DNA of 64,000 nt from Silene latifolia. Taxonomy: Eukaryota; Streptophyta; Magnoliopsida; Caryophyllales; Caryophyllaceae. A program made the translations under genes and the position numbers. The DNA is taken from NCBI RefSeq assembly GCF_048544455.1, contig NC_133537.1, positions 13,701,541 to 13,765,540 of the forward strand. Direction: 5' to 3'. Shown piece by piece: positions 45,130-55,759 of the stretch; the first letter of the stretch is position 1, and every line of letters starts with the position of its first letter. The notes beneath the pieces are model-generated. The model saw only the letters and a program-made list of their open reading frames with translations, was not told the origin of the DNA and did not search any database.

Positions 45130-45236
45130 TTAGCTGGGGGCTTGCGCCCCGAACAAGGTACAAATGTACAAGCAAACTGGGGGCTTCGCCCCAAACAAGT
45201 CAAAAAGACCAAGTAAACTGGGGGCTCGCGCCCCAA
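45130..45236. repeat. Three GGGGGC...GCCCC hairpins about 44 bp apart
   Basis: GGGGGCTTGCGCCCC (about 45134), GGGGGCTTCGCCCC (about 45178) and GGGGGCTCGCGCCCC (about 45221) are each preceded by AGCTG or AACTG. They lie at the 3' end of the second antisense gene, between the two antisense genes. The stretch 44600-45120 holds no gene. Confidence 0.7.
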
Positions 45237-45269
45237 ACCGAGTCCAAAAATGTTTCAAAATCAGATGTA

Positions 45270-47787
45270 CAAAACTACACAAGCTACTGCTGGGCGCCCT
45301 CCAGCTCGGCAACCCTCGCCATAAGAGCAGCGATCTCGGCATCCCGAAACTCGAGCTCCCTCGACAGGCGAGCCGTCTCCTCCCGAGCCTGGGCCAACTC
45401 TCGTCCCGACTCGCGGTCACCCTGCAAACAGCAACGAATTGGCTCATGTCAATCAACTCAATTGGAAAACCAAAAATCAAAAAAAGAAGATCGAAAAATG
45501 GGTATAAAGGTTCATACCTGACGACCTCGACCGCCGACGAGTGCCTCAATGGCCGTAGCTCGTAGCCGGTTGGCCACCCTCCATAGTGCCACGAACCGAG
45601 ATGGCGCGACCTGCATTTCAAAAGGAAACTCTCGCCGAATTAAACAAATTGATCAAATGTGTTCTTACACGAAAACTATGCAAAATGGGAACTCACCCTC
45701 CGAATCGATCGCCGGTCATCTAGGCCAAAGATCCGTCACGGCTACGTCAAAGTCACGTAACTCGGAGATCGTCGTCCTCCCAAAGAGCGTCGGTGTACTC
45801 GAGAGTCTCGGGGTACTCTGGGGGCTCGATGCCCGCTGCCTCAACCTCCTACAAAGACAAAACGACTCTCATTAATCGATGATCCTTCGTCGTAATTTTC
45901 AAAATCAAATCAACAAGAAAACAAAGGATACTCACCACTACCGGCCAATAGGCCAACCTCCCGTAAAGGAACGCCGAGTAATCCTCCTCAGGGAGAAGAA
46001 GGTCGTCGCCACCGACACCGGCCAAGTCCGCCTCCCTCTCAGCCTCGGAAGGCTCCCTGAACATCGTCCTAGGAGGATCGACGGGAACCGTCAACGCACC
46101 CCGAAAGCACTGACGAGCTAACCGCTCGCCCAGATACCATACAGGACCCATCGACGTCCACAACAGCAGCCGACTCGAGCTCCTAGGACGAAGGGTCTCA
46201 GCAACGAAAGGAGGCGCTCTAGCGTACTCCGCCCAAGGTCGGGGCACCCACTGCGACAATATGAAGGCAAAGGTCATTCCTATGATCAAATTAAAGCAAA
46301 GGACAAAAATATGAATGAATACAAATGGGATACTCACGCTGCTCAGCTGAAGGGCGTTCACATCCCGCCGGTAGACGTTGTGAGAAGAACGCTTGCTCTT
46401 CGTCCGGCACATGACCCAATCCCTCACCACGGGATAGGCCCTCTCCAACGGCTCCGTCCTCTTGGGCGCGAGGCCCGGAAAGTAGGAGTACACCCACGCC
46501 TATAAAACAAAATAGTCAATGACGATCTTTGATAAAAGAAAGGAATTTACGTTGATCTAAAGGAAGGTTCATACCTCCAACAGTAGTCCAGTCCGGGCGC
46601 CGGGAGAAGTCCCCTTCTCCATCAACTCCGGACGAACCATGGCCCTCATAAAGCGGATGAGGACCGCAAAACCTGATGACCGGTCCGGCGCCCTAGGGAA
46701 CTCAAGTCGAAAGAAAGGGAAGAAGCTTCGTCGACCTCTCACCCTTGTCCCGAGGTAGATCGAAGACAAGAACCACCAAAGCCACGGACAGAGCCCCTCG
46801 CTCGGCTGACAAGGAGGAGGAGCCGTCTCCCTCCCATCGATCACCACCGATGTCGGGGTCTTCCCCGCAAAGTAATCTCGAACATAGGTACTGGGTACCA
46901 AACCCAAGACCGCAACACCTTCGACGACGGGTTCCGGCCGATCAACCTCCTCGCCTCGGCCGAATCCGCCCTCATGCCAGCCTCCGGCCACACCATCTCC
47001 TCAGTCCCGCACGGCAGACCAGAAATCATGCCGTAGTCCTCCAAGGTGACTCCCACCTCACCAAAAGGCAGGTGAAATGTGGAAGTCGTATCCCAAAATC
47101 GATCCAAGAAAGCGCGGACCAGGCGAAGGTTGGCCCGCAACTTCCTCTTCACGATATCCCTCCAAACTCGAACCGAGAGGACCAACGCTCCGCGCTCGAT
47201 CATGGCCCTCTCCTCCTCCGATGACCGCTCGTAATGCTCCATCGCCGTCGTGTACCGAGAACGACCGGATGTTCCCGGCCTCCTATTATGAGTTGAAACA
47301 AAGCTATCTTTAGTTTTAGAATAAATTTAGAAGAGATTTGAACAAAAATGGAAAAGGATAGGTAATGAGTTAGGGAATTCCTATTTACCAAGCTCTTCAC
47401 CGTCCTGTAGGACAAGTGACCCTCTGCAGCCCACAAAAGATGCCTACTCTCCCAGGTCTCAGCCCACGCGGGAGCACCTCTCAGCTGGCGACCTCCTCGT
47501 CCGAGATGAGCCCGTCTCGGAATCTCCTCTTCATCGGCGATCTCCTCCTCGGGAACCTCTCTCGCGTGACCATCACCGCGGCGGTGAAGGCCCGCTCTAA
47601 AGCCTCCTCAACAACAGCGGCGTCTATGTCCATGGGATCTCTCCCGGAAGTAGAAGCATCGTCACCTGCAACGATTAAAGCAAATCCAGGCCGCATCACA
47701 TGATGACAAGCCTTTGTTAAGTAGTATTTCGAGCCTTCAAGGCCCAGAAATCGCACCTTTCTGGCCATCCTCGGCCATATTCCCGCC
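45270..47787 (-). pseudogene. Second antisense gene of Gypsy-2: multi-exon PMD protein
   Basis: Read on the minus strand from ATG about 47781 (MAEDGQK). Splice pairs are visible at 47753/47670 and 47391/47283, and donors at about 46575, 46337, 45938, 45695 and 45518, so at least six introns. Exons encode an acidic start, then (about 46840-47280) VRAFLDRFWDTTSTFHLPFGEVGVTLEDYGMISGLPCG, given here as separate short motifs FHLPFGEVGVTLEDY and GMISGLPCG, the PMD core. Next comes a domain with WVPRPWAEYARAPPF and YLGERLARQCFRG, and finally a Glu/Arg coiled coil ending ALMARVAELEGAQQ. Single-base slips break it near 47482 and 46845. It probably has the nuclear role of other PMD proteins (inference). 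Confidence 0.72.
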
Positions 47788-47799
47788 GAATCAATCACT

Positions 47800-49143
47800 C
47801 ACATAATGGACAGGGTCAAGTCAAGTCCAAGTCAAAGCCTAGTTCCGAGTTCGAGTCGAAAATTCGGCAGCATTTCGCTATAACGGCGATTATGCCCTAG
47901 AAAGGTGCCCTGCAAAAGTTGTCACCAACCAAAATTCCGAGATGACAGGAAGTTTACCCATCATCCAAGGGTCCCTAATATCAAATTTCATCACAAATGG
48001 ACAATCCTAAGGCCATTTTCGAAGCAATTTTCGATCTAGCTGTGAAACCGTCTCAAAATTCGCTCAAGGGCTCAAAACTTGATGAAAATTCGAAGTAAAT
48101 ACATGGTTATGTTCCTAACATTGCCTACTACTCATTTCTAGTATCAATTTGGCATGAAAAATCCATTTGGGGGAAAAGCCCCAAATTTTCGATCAAAAGG
48201 GTCGAAAACCCTAATGTTCGCGGCTCAAAATTCGACAAATATGGAAGATTAATGCAAGATTAAAACACATACCTCGATTAGTCATATTTTAAGCAAGCTT
48301 TTGAATCCAACCTTGATAGAAATGGTGAAGATTTGAGAGAGAAATTGAAGGATTTGTGTTTCGAAATAATGAAATAAAACCCTTCTGATTTCGCGTTTTT
48401 ACGCAGAATTGCTGAATTGGGGAACAGACGCAGCTCTTGTTGCGCCTCTTCCTTTGTTTCCCTCCTGGTGGATTTTCAAAAATCCGTTATGAGTTCGTTA
48501 TTCGTGGGCCCATCTTTGGTGCGCCTCTTCCTCGATGACATTTTATCACTTTGGTCCGTTTCGACGATTTCCTTTCGTTCCGGCCCGCATTTTATCCGGT
48601 GCGACAAAGATATTTTGTAGTATTGTCCGAATTCATTTTATCCCGCGCAGCAGTATTTCGCAGTATTGCTCAATCATTTTATCCGGCGCAGTAGTATTTT
48701 GCAGTACTGCTCATTCAAAGTTTCCCCTACGACGATCAAGATGTTCCTCGTCGTCGATATGTCCCCAACAAGAGTTCGCTTGAGACCGACGCAGCGATTC
48801 AACTTCCAAATTTCGCCAAAGTTCGCTTGAGACCGACGCAAGCGGATTCCCCAGCCATTTTCTGCGACGTCCTGCTATTTTCAATATCTCTTATTCCCGC
48901 GAAGTTCGATTAAGTCTCAGGTAGATCTCTTCTTATTGGCTGGCGAGCCTCCTTACGTAGTCTAATGGACTTTAAACGACCCTCCCCGATAGTCGACAGA
49001 CTCTAAAATGTTCCCGACGACAGGTCCTTGGCTCAGACCCCTTGAGCCGCCTCGCGTCGCCATAGTCGTCGGGTTGTAATCTTCGATTGACTGATGGCTA
49101 CTTTGACTTTCGCCTTGTCCAAGCCTCGTCAAAGTGGGGGCTC
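47800..49143. other. Non-coding region before the Gypsy-2 3' LTR
   Basis: Upstream of the second antisense gene (its presumed promoter, with no clear TATA box). It holds hairpin-cassette words at 48419-48455 and 48515-48535 and four repeats of the type CGCAG(C)AGTATTTTGCAGTA between 48600 and 48715. No gene is supported. Confidence 0.5.
49131..49143 (+). other. Polypurine tract of Gypsy-2
   Basis: AAAGTGGGGGCTC lies immediately before the TG of the 3' LTR, the expected primer for plus-strand DNA synthesis. Confidence 0.75.
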
Positions 49144-51478
49144 TGTGAGACACCTCGTTTCGCACCCTCGCAAACCACCCGGTGATGATTGGGCCGCATG
49201 TTTGATTCGCGGAACGATTAGTGACAGTTCGTAAGTTTATCGTCAAGTGATTGCTCAAACATTTATGTCAACCTCTTAGTTGTCATCTACGTGCCGATAC
49301 GGTCGTTTTGGCAGTAATTAGAGTACATTCGGAGTCCGGGTCAAAAACCGTCTCCATTTCGATGGCCGTTAAATCCGAGTCGAGAATGTTTGGAATGTTA
49401 GGATATTTCTATTTCATATTCATCAAATTTTATCTTTTGGCAAACAATATCCCGTAATATTCAAAAGATAATCGAATTAAATCCGTCCTACCATAACTTA
49501 AACACGGAAATCTTTCTTAAGCGGGGAGGAAACCTCTCGGGAACGTACGCAGCAGTCTTTGCGCCTCTTCCAAGAGACGCAGTGGCTGCTGCGCCTCTTC
49601 CAGGCCCTTCTTTGCATGATTTACGTATCTTTTTTATATCTTTCCGAGATTCACTTCCAAAGAGTCTCAGAAACCCTATTCCTTCACGTGATTAGTATAA
49701 ATAGGAGCTTTCGTTCCTCATATTTCTCACGCGAGTGTCCGCCCTTCTCTTCTCCCTTTGCATTCTAGACTTTGTTCTTACTAATTGGCGCCTACGTGCT
49801 TGGACTTCCGACCACGTAAGCTCGGATCTTTCCGGGTACCAGCCTCTCCGTTGCATGACCGACCAATTTGACCACTACACTCAATCAATCTAATTAATCA
49901 ACTTGTTAAATCGTTTTCCTCTTACGAGGGCACTCTTTCCTTGCATTCGCGTCGAGCATCACTAATCGATCTTCTTAGTTCTTCTCGTTCCGTCAACATG
50001 TAAGTCTGAGGGTGTAATCTCTCCTTTTATGTATTGCACTTTTATTTATTGTATTTTGATTATTGTATAACAATTGTAAGGTTTATGTCGAAAGTACCTC
50101 ATTAAAACCGATTTCTAAAACCATCTTTAAAACCTTTTTGCGGATTTCCGGAGACAGACGTCGAGAAAAGACGCAGCAATCGCCGCGCTCGCCTCTTGAA
50201 GGAGCGCAGCACTGCCTGCGCCTCTTCGTGAGGCCGCCGCAGATTCTCGCTTCTTTTCTTCTTCCTCCGTCCCTCGTAATTGTATCAAAATTGTTTCTTT
50301 TGTTTTGTTCTTTAATTCTTCATCACGGAAATTTATAACTCATATGTATATAATTCATCATTCATTAGCATGTTTTAATCGTCAAGTCCGACTTAAATCC
50401 CTTATAATTCATATCCGAGGGTTTTCGTCATTAAATTCAAGTTCCGGATTTTAGAGATTCAATTCGTTCATATTGAGTTTCTGGGATTCGTTGTTGATAT
50501 ATTTTCACCTGTTTAGTTCATTAATCCGTCATCGTTCATCATGTTTGTTTAATAATTCGCCGTTAGTTTAATTATTCATTCATTAACATCGACCCTTCAC
50601 ATAATTAATCCGTTTATTTCCGTCTCATCCATGTTTTTCTTGTTTTATGACCTCAATCATATGTAAATAATTCATTAATAACTTTCATCCGAGTCTAAAA
50701 TCGTAATCAATCCATTAATTTACCAATTAACCTTAACGATTTTAGTTCGGCCACGGCCCCAGAACTCACCCTTGGAATGCACGACGAAGAATCGCTGCGC
50801 CTCTTCCAAAGGCGCGATTTTCTGCTGCGCTGTTCCAGGGTGAATTTCGCCTCGAACCCCTTTTTCGCCTTGACCTAGTTTAATTAGCTACGTATCAACT
50901 AACTAATAATCGTATTATCACCTTCTTCATTGTTCGTAATTTATTCTTTTGTTCCTTTTTATCAGATCATTCGTTTTAGCGGTATTTTCGACATAAATCG
51001 CCTATTCCATTGTAATTATTGTAATTTTCTTTATTGTAATTATATTTATTATTGTATTTTGTATCATTTGTATGTTTCTCACATGTTAGGATTAATCTAT
51101 GGATGTTGCATTGCATGCATACAATCGACGATATATCAAGTACAAGTAAACTTCCCTAATCATTAGTAGAGGCCGCTATCGAGGCGGGCGGGATTAGGTG
51201 TTCGATCAAAAGAGCTTCCTAATACGTACCCTCACCCCTTACTCCAGATCTCCGTGAGCACCCGTGTTCATTGGCATCCACGAGAGTCATTCTAGACATA
51301 GAATGCTAAGGGTAACGATTGCTTAGTGTTCATGTCACTACTTTGTGTCTTGACATGACACGAGGTATTCGAACGGTTCCAATTTCCCATAAAAATTGGT
51401 GGCGACTCCATACAAAATGCAAACGCTTGTTTTCGAGCCCCTTCACCAAGCGCCCCCGTGGGCGGCCCGCTGTCCACA
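49144..51478 (+). repeat. 3' LTR of Gypsy-2
   Basis: It starts TGTGAGACACCTCG and ends ..TGTCCACA. It matches the 5' LTR end to end. Differences concentrate in the GC-rich hairpin cassettes rather than being spread evenly. TATAAATA is at 49696-49703. About 2335 bases. Confidence 0.93.
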
Positions 51479-51720
51479 GGTTTCACACCTCCGGGACTAC
51501 TCCTCTCAATCTCTTGAACATGTAGGCTATTCCCATCTTCTTCAACCAACTGTAGAACCAAGGGAAGAAAGTTCACCAATGGCGAGGGTGTCCCTCGACT
51601 CAATGAATGTGGATGACGATGCACCTTTGGTTCAATACACTAGGAGGGCTAGACGCTCTATGTCTTCCATGCCTTCCATGTCTTCAATGCCTTCCATGTC
51701 TTCAATGTCACCCGTCAATG
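51479..51720 (+). pseudogene. PMD gene, middle part of the last exon
   Basis: After Gypsy-2 the frame continues exactly across the GGTTT duplication (from FRSMV to SHLRDYSSQSLEHVG). It runs through an acidic segment to an 18 bp minisatellite coding for Ser/Met/Pro repeats, and is cut again at CAATG (51716-51720) by Copia-2. Read-through on both sides is the main proof that this is the same exon. Confidence 0.88.
51660..51713 (+). repeat. 18 bp coding minisatellite, three copies
   Basis: Units ATGTCTTCCATGCCTTCC at 51660, 51678 and 51696 encode MSSMPS-like repeats in the PMD tail. The last unit has drifted (ATGTCTTCAATGTCACCC). Confidence 0.9.
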
Positions 51721-52990
51721 TGTTGGGAAATGTGTCCTCAACAATAGTGCGATCACATGATTTAAATATCATTATTAAATCTCATTTTAAAGAATATAAT
51801 TGGGAAGTAATTTTGTTACTGTCAACTGGTCAACATATATCGGTAATGATTGGCTGACTAGAGTTTGACATTACTGTCGTGTGACGGTGGTGATCAGTTG
51901 ACCCCCTAGGTCATACCTAAAGGGCAATACACTTAATTGATTATTTAATTAATCGTATAACGTTACGAGTTGATTAAATTACTTGAAAATTGACGGACGA
52001 TTTTGGAAGTAAAATTTACGTATCATATTGAAATGTGATTAAATAAGATACGGTCTGAGTAATTGAATTGTATCATTACTCGGATGAAATAATTGTTTAA
52101 TGTAACAATTAAATTGAATGAATTGTTATAAATACAATCAGTTGTGATTTATAAATGGTAAAATATTTTGGCACTAGTAATTATGGAATTACTAAGTCGA
52201 TTTTTGTGTGTGACGTATTTTTATTAATACGTTGATTTTTAATATGTTAAAAATACATAACAAATTTATGTCACACATGACATGTGACATATTGACAATT
52301 GACAAAATAATATGGAATCCATATTATGTAAAAGTGCCGAAATAATGGAGGAGCATTAGGCTAAAATTGTGTTTATTTTTTAAATAGAAAACATAATGAT
52401 TAAATAGCTTAAGTAGCCATGCAACCCTACTCACCTTGTGAAGACAAATATGGGCATGCATTGGCTCCCCAAAAGGGCTCCTACCCACCGGTTTTTCCAA
52501 GGGGATTTTAGAGAGTTTTCTCTTCAAAAAAAAATTATTCATTCATTCAATTATCATTTTTCTAGTGTAAGAAAGATAATTTCCTCTCTACATTTTAGAG
52601 ATAATTAGAGAGATAATATACTCCAAAATTACCTTCTCCTACCCGGTTTTAGGAGTGAAAACAAAACAATTTTTGGGTCAATTTTCTACTAAGATTAATA
52701 TTATACTAGTACTTATAATATTAATTAGATTAAGTGTTAAGCCTTGGGTATAAAGCTTGGGGAGAGATCTTACACTTAGATCTTGTTCATCCATAAAGGA
52801 AAAGCTCAAGAACAAGAGAGAAAGGTGATCTCTCTTGTGCCCAATATAGCCGAAATATTGAATGTAAGAAAATGATTTCTTCTCTTTTATCATATTGTTT
52901 GCATGCATAAAATCCGTATTTAATTTTATGACAAATTAGTTTAGCATATATGAGTATGTTATTTATGTATATGAATCTACATTTCCTTCA
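51721..52990 (+). repeat. 5' LTR of Copia-2
   Basis: It starts TGTTGGGAAATGTGTCC and ends CTACATTTCCTTCA. TATAAATA at 52127-52134 is the likely promoter. Minus-strand open frames in it recur identically in the 3' LTR and carry no domain. Confidence 0.95.
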
Positions 52991-53010
52991 ATCGGTATCA
53001 GAGCCACGGT
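52991..53010 (+). other. Primer-binding site of Copia-2
   Basis: ATCGGTATCAGAGCCACGG contains GGTATCAGAGCC, complementary to the 3' end of plant initiator methionine tRNA, a few bases after the LTR. Confidence 0.85.
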
Positions 53011-54744
53011 TGTTTGCATGCAAATTGGTTAAAAGTTTTTCCGAGTTATATGAATAACAAATAAAACTTGTAAAAATTTGTGTTATTATGATATATCACG
53101 AAATTATTACATGCATGTTAATATTTCTGGTCCTAAAATGTTTTAGGATATTTTGGTTAATTTTTCGGATTTTTATTGTTCATATTTTACAATAATGGCA
53201 TTTAAATGTGATTTTATGAGTAAAAATGTCATTTTTGATCGAAAATTAGCTATACTTCGAATTTTAAGTTGATCTTTTGATATGTTATCACATATATTAT
53301 TTTGAGATAACCTGTAAATTTTCATAATTTTTGCACTTGTTATGCTCGAAAAATGAATTTTTCATTATTAAATTCGGATTTAAGAGAAAAATAGGTTAAT
53401 ATGAGTTAAATTTCGAATCTGGTAATAGAAAATTAATATGTTGTCACATGCAATTTTACAAGATGTGTGTAAAATAATTGGCTATAAAGAAGTCTTTTTG
53501 CATGATTTATGAATTTTTGAAGAAAAATGGCATAAATAGTGACATTATTAGTGAAAATTAATAAAAACATAATCTATGACTTAAGAAAAACGTCTAATGT
53601 TGCATTTTATTATATTTTTCAGATATAAAATTGAAAAGTTAGTGAAAATAATTTTTCCATGTTTTTATGATTATTTTATTATAAATCGATAAACCGCAAC
53701 ATTGTTTTTCCGGAAAAATTTGAAATTTTTAACCTAAGATTTTGAACATTATGAGTGTCATGGAAATTTTCCAGAATGTTCATGAATTTAAATTTCAAAT
53801 TTTGAATTTATTTGGAATTTTTGGATTTATTTGAAGTTTAATAGCTTATTTTTGTAATTTTTGGTCTATTTATGAACAATTTTATAAATAAGGGTTAATT
53901 ATGGTCAAATTATTAGTGAAGACTATATTTTGAGTCCTAAGAGGTTAGGGTAATTAACTTATGCATAAATATGAGTTTATGCATTTTTGTGATTATAAAA
54001 TGTTGAAATCACGCAAATCCGTAAAAACCGAGTAATATACGATATTGGCTAATTAAAAGGCGATTTAGCATAAAATTGAGCATGTTCATACATATTATAA
54101 TGCTGCATTTTCTTTATGATTGTCATAATTTTTAATTTATGTAATTTTGAATTATGTAATTTTACTTAGTATGGCCTTAGATTTTAATTGGTATTTCCCG
54201 AAATGTATGGGAGTATCGATTCGGTTGTAATTTTTTTTATTGTGATCTCGTATCACCGTTTTGTAATTTAATAGATTTATTTTATTTTAGTTACAAATAT
54301 ATAATAGGAAATTATGTAATTTATTATGTAATTTTATTCATTCCGGAGTTCCAAAAGACGGATTACTTCAAGAATGGCGATACATAAAGACGGTGTTACC
54401 TCGAGATGCGTGCCACAACCGAAGTTCAAGGGACCAATGGAGTTGGTTTCCGAGTTTGTAATAGATTAATAGTTTTTCTATTTTTAGGAAGGCCATACTA
54501 GGATTTATTTATCTTTATGCTTGCATTTTATTTTATGTCACATGCATCGCTAAATCGCCATAACTAAACATGCATTGTCTTCCTTTATCGAGTTTATCGA
54601 CCGTGTCAATTAAAATTATCGTAGTTCACCGCTTTAGTTCACTTAAAACGTGATAGATAATAAATTGACATGACCTCTCGCTAAAACAATCAATTGAGAC
54701 ATAGCCTTACCAAATAGTAGAAACCATGAAAACCTATTTCGCGA

Positions 54745-55110
54745 GGGAGTGCGCTCGGCCCCACCGGGGTACAAACCTTGTTACGTAGGGGAAGTGGGTG
54801 ATGAATGTTAATCCACCGAATTCATGTTGATGAGGGATGTATCGGCCACACGGTGCCCAAGTTAATGTGGGTTTGGATCATGGACACATTTATTCGAAAT
54901 TTGGATTGAACTCAACAAAAGTATTTGATAAGGGATGTATCGGCCCCACCGTGCCCTTGTCGATGTGTTTTGGGCTATAGATAATTGTTAATGTAATGTT
55001 ATCGACCAAGAGTTCTAAAAGTAGAATCGATTAAACGTTAATCCACCGAGTTATATTGATAAAGGATGTATCGGCCCCACCGTGCCTAAGTCAATATGAA
55101 TTTGGGTCTT
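54745..55110 (+). repeat. Degenerate tandem repeat with GATGTATCGGCCCCACCGTG
   Basis: Three to four diverged units of about 100-120 bases, each with (G)GGATGTATCGGCC(C/A)CACCGTGCC, at about 54838, 54946 and 55066. A partial unit is at about 54750 (CTCGGCCCCACCGGGG). It lies in the leader of Copia-2, upstream of the gag remnant. The region 53010-54740 is AT-rich with no gene. Confidence 0.75.
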
Positions 55111-55759
55111 GGAATCATTTATCATAGTTGGGTAGAGGTCACTATGTAAATGCTATACTTGTTATTTACAAGTATTAATAAAACGATAAATGTTTTGTTT
55201 TCCATTATTCCGTTATCATATTGTTCTATTTCTTTACCACAATTCATATACGATATCATTTCGTTTTTGATTCAAATCTCCATTAAAACATCGTAACTAA
55301 AGACAAATATGAATTTGCTTCTAAAACCTCATACGAACCATTGCTAAGGATCTCTTGTAAAGAGTATAGATTAAAGTTATTCATTATCAAACAGGTTTTT
55401 GATTCTTGACTAACATTTCTACTTACAATGGATTATGTTTCATATACTTAATTGAATTAAGTGCCTTGAAGCGATAAATTGTTTTGGTGATTAGATTTTC
55501 AGAATTCGTAATTGACCAAAATAACGCAACCACTTCAATGAAAGTTTTAAGACTAAAACGAACAAATGAAGAGTAATCTTCATGAGTTCAATTTTGCTTC
55601 TCAAAGCAAAGACACATTGAAATGAGTGGGAGCATTCTCTTAAACCGTTAAGATGAGGACGAGGTTCAAGAAGTAAAGATATAATGGAATTGATACAAGG
55701 TAATGTTAAAGGTAAAGTTGTTGAGAATGACGATACTAAACCTATCAATCCCGACCGAT

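Larger units (their letters stand above)
32422..51478 (+). mobile_element. Ty3/Gypsy LTR retrotransposon, Tat-like, 19 kb (Gypsy-2)
   Basis: LTRs at 32422-34757 and 49144-51478 flank gag, protease, RT, two RNase H domains and integrase in Gypsy order on the plus strand. The target duplication GGTTT is at 32417-32421 and 51479-51483. About 6.8 kb between integrase and the 3' LTR carries two genes on the minus strand. The dual RNase H and the antisense genes fit the Tat lineage. Frameshifts are spread over gag and pol. Confidence 0.95.

Noticed and set aside
46745..47224. 159-residue plus-strand frame in Gypsy-2
   Set aside because: Opposite strand of the PMD core exon of the second antisense gene; Pro/Arg/Ser-rich shadow.
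32422..51478. Possible env-like gene or endogenous virus
   Set aside because: The extra genes after integrase are antisense and PMD/DUF-like, with no signal peptide or membrane segments; an ordinary Tat-like retrotransposon.
52324..52908. Minus-strand frames of 72 and 76 residues in the Copia-2 LTR
   Set aside because: They recur at 59803-60388 only because the LTR is repeated; no domain and no LTR-encoded protein expected.
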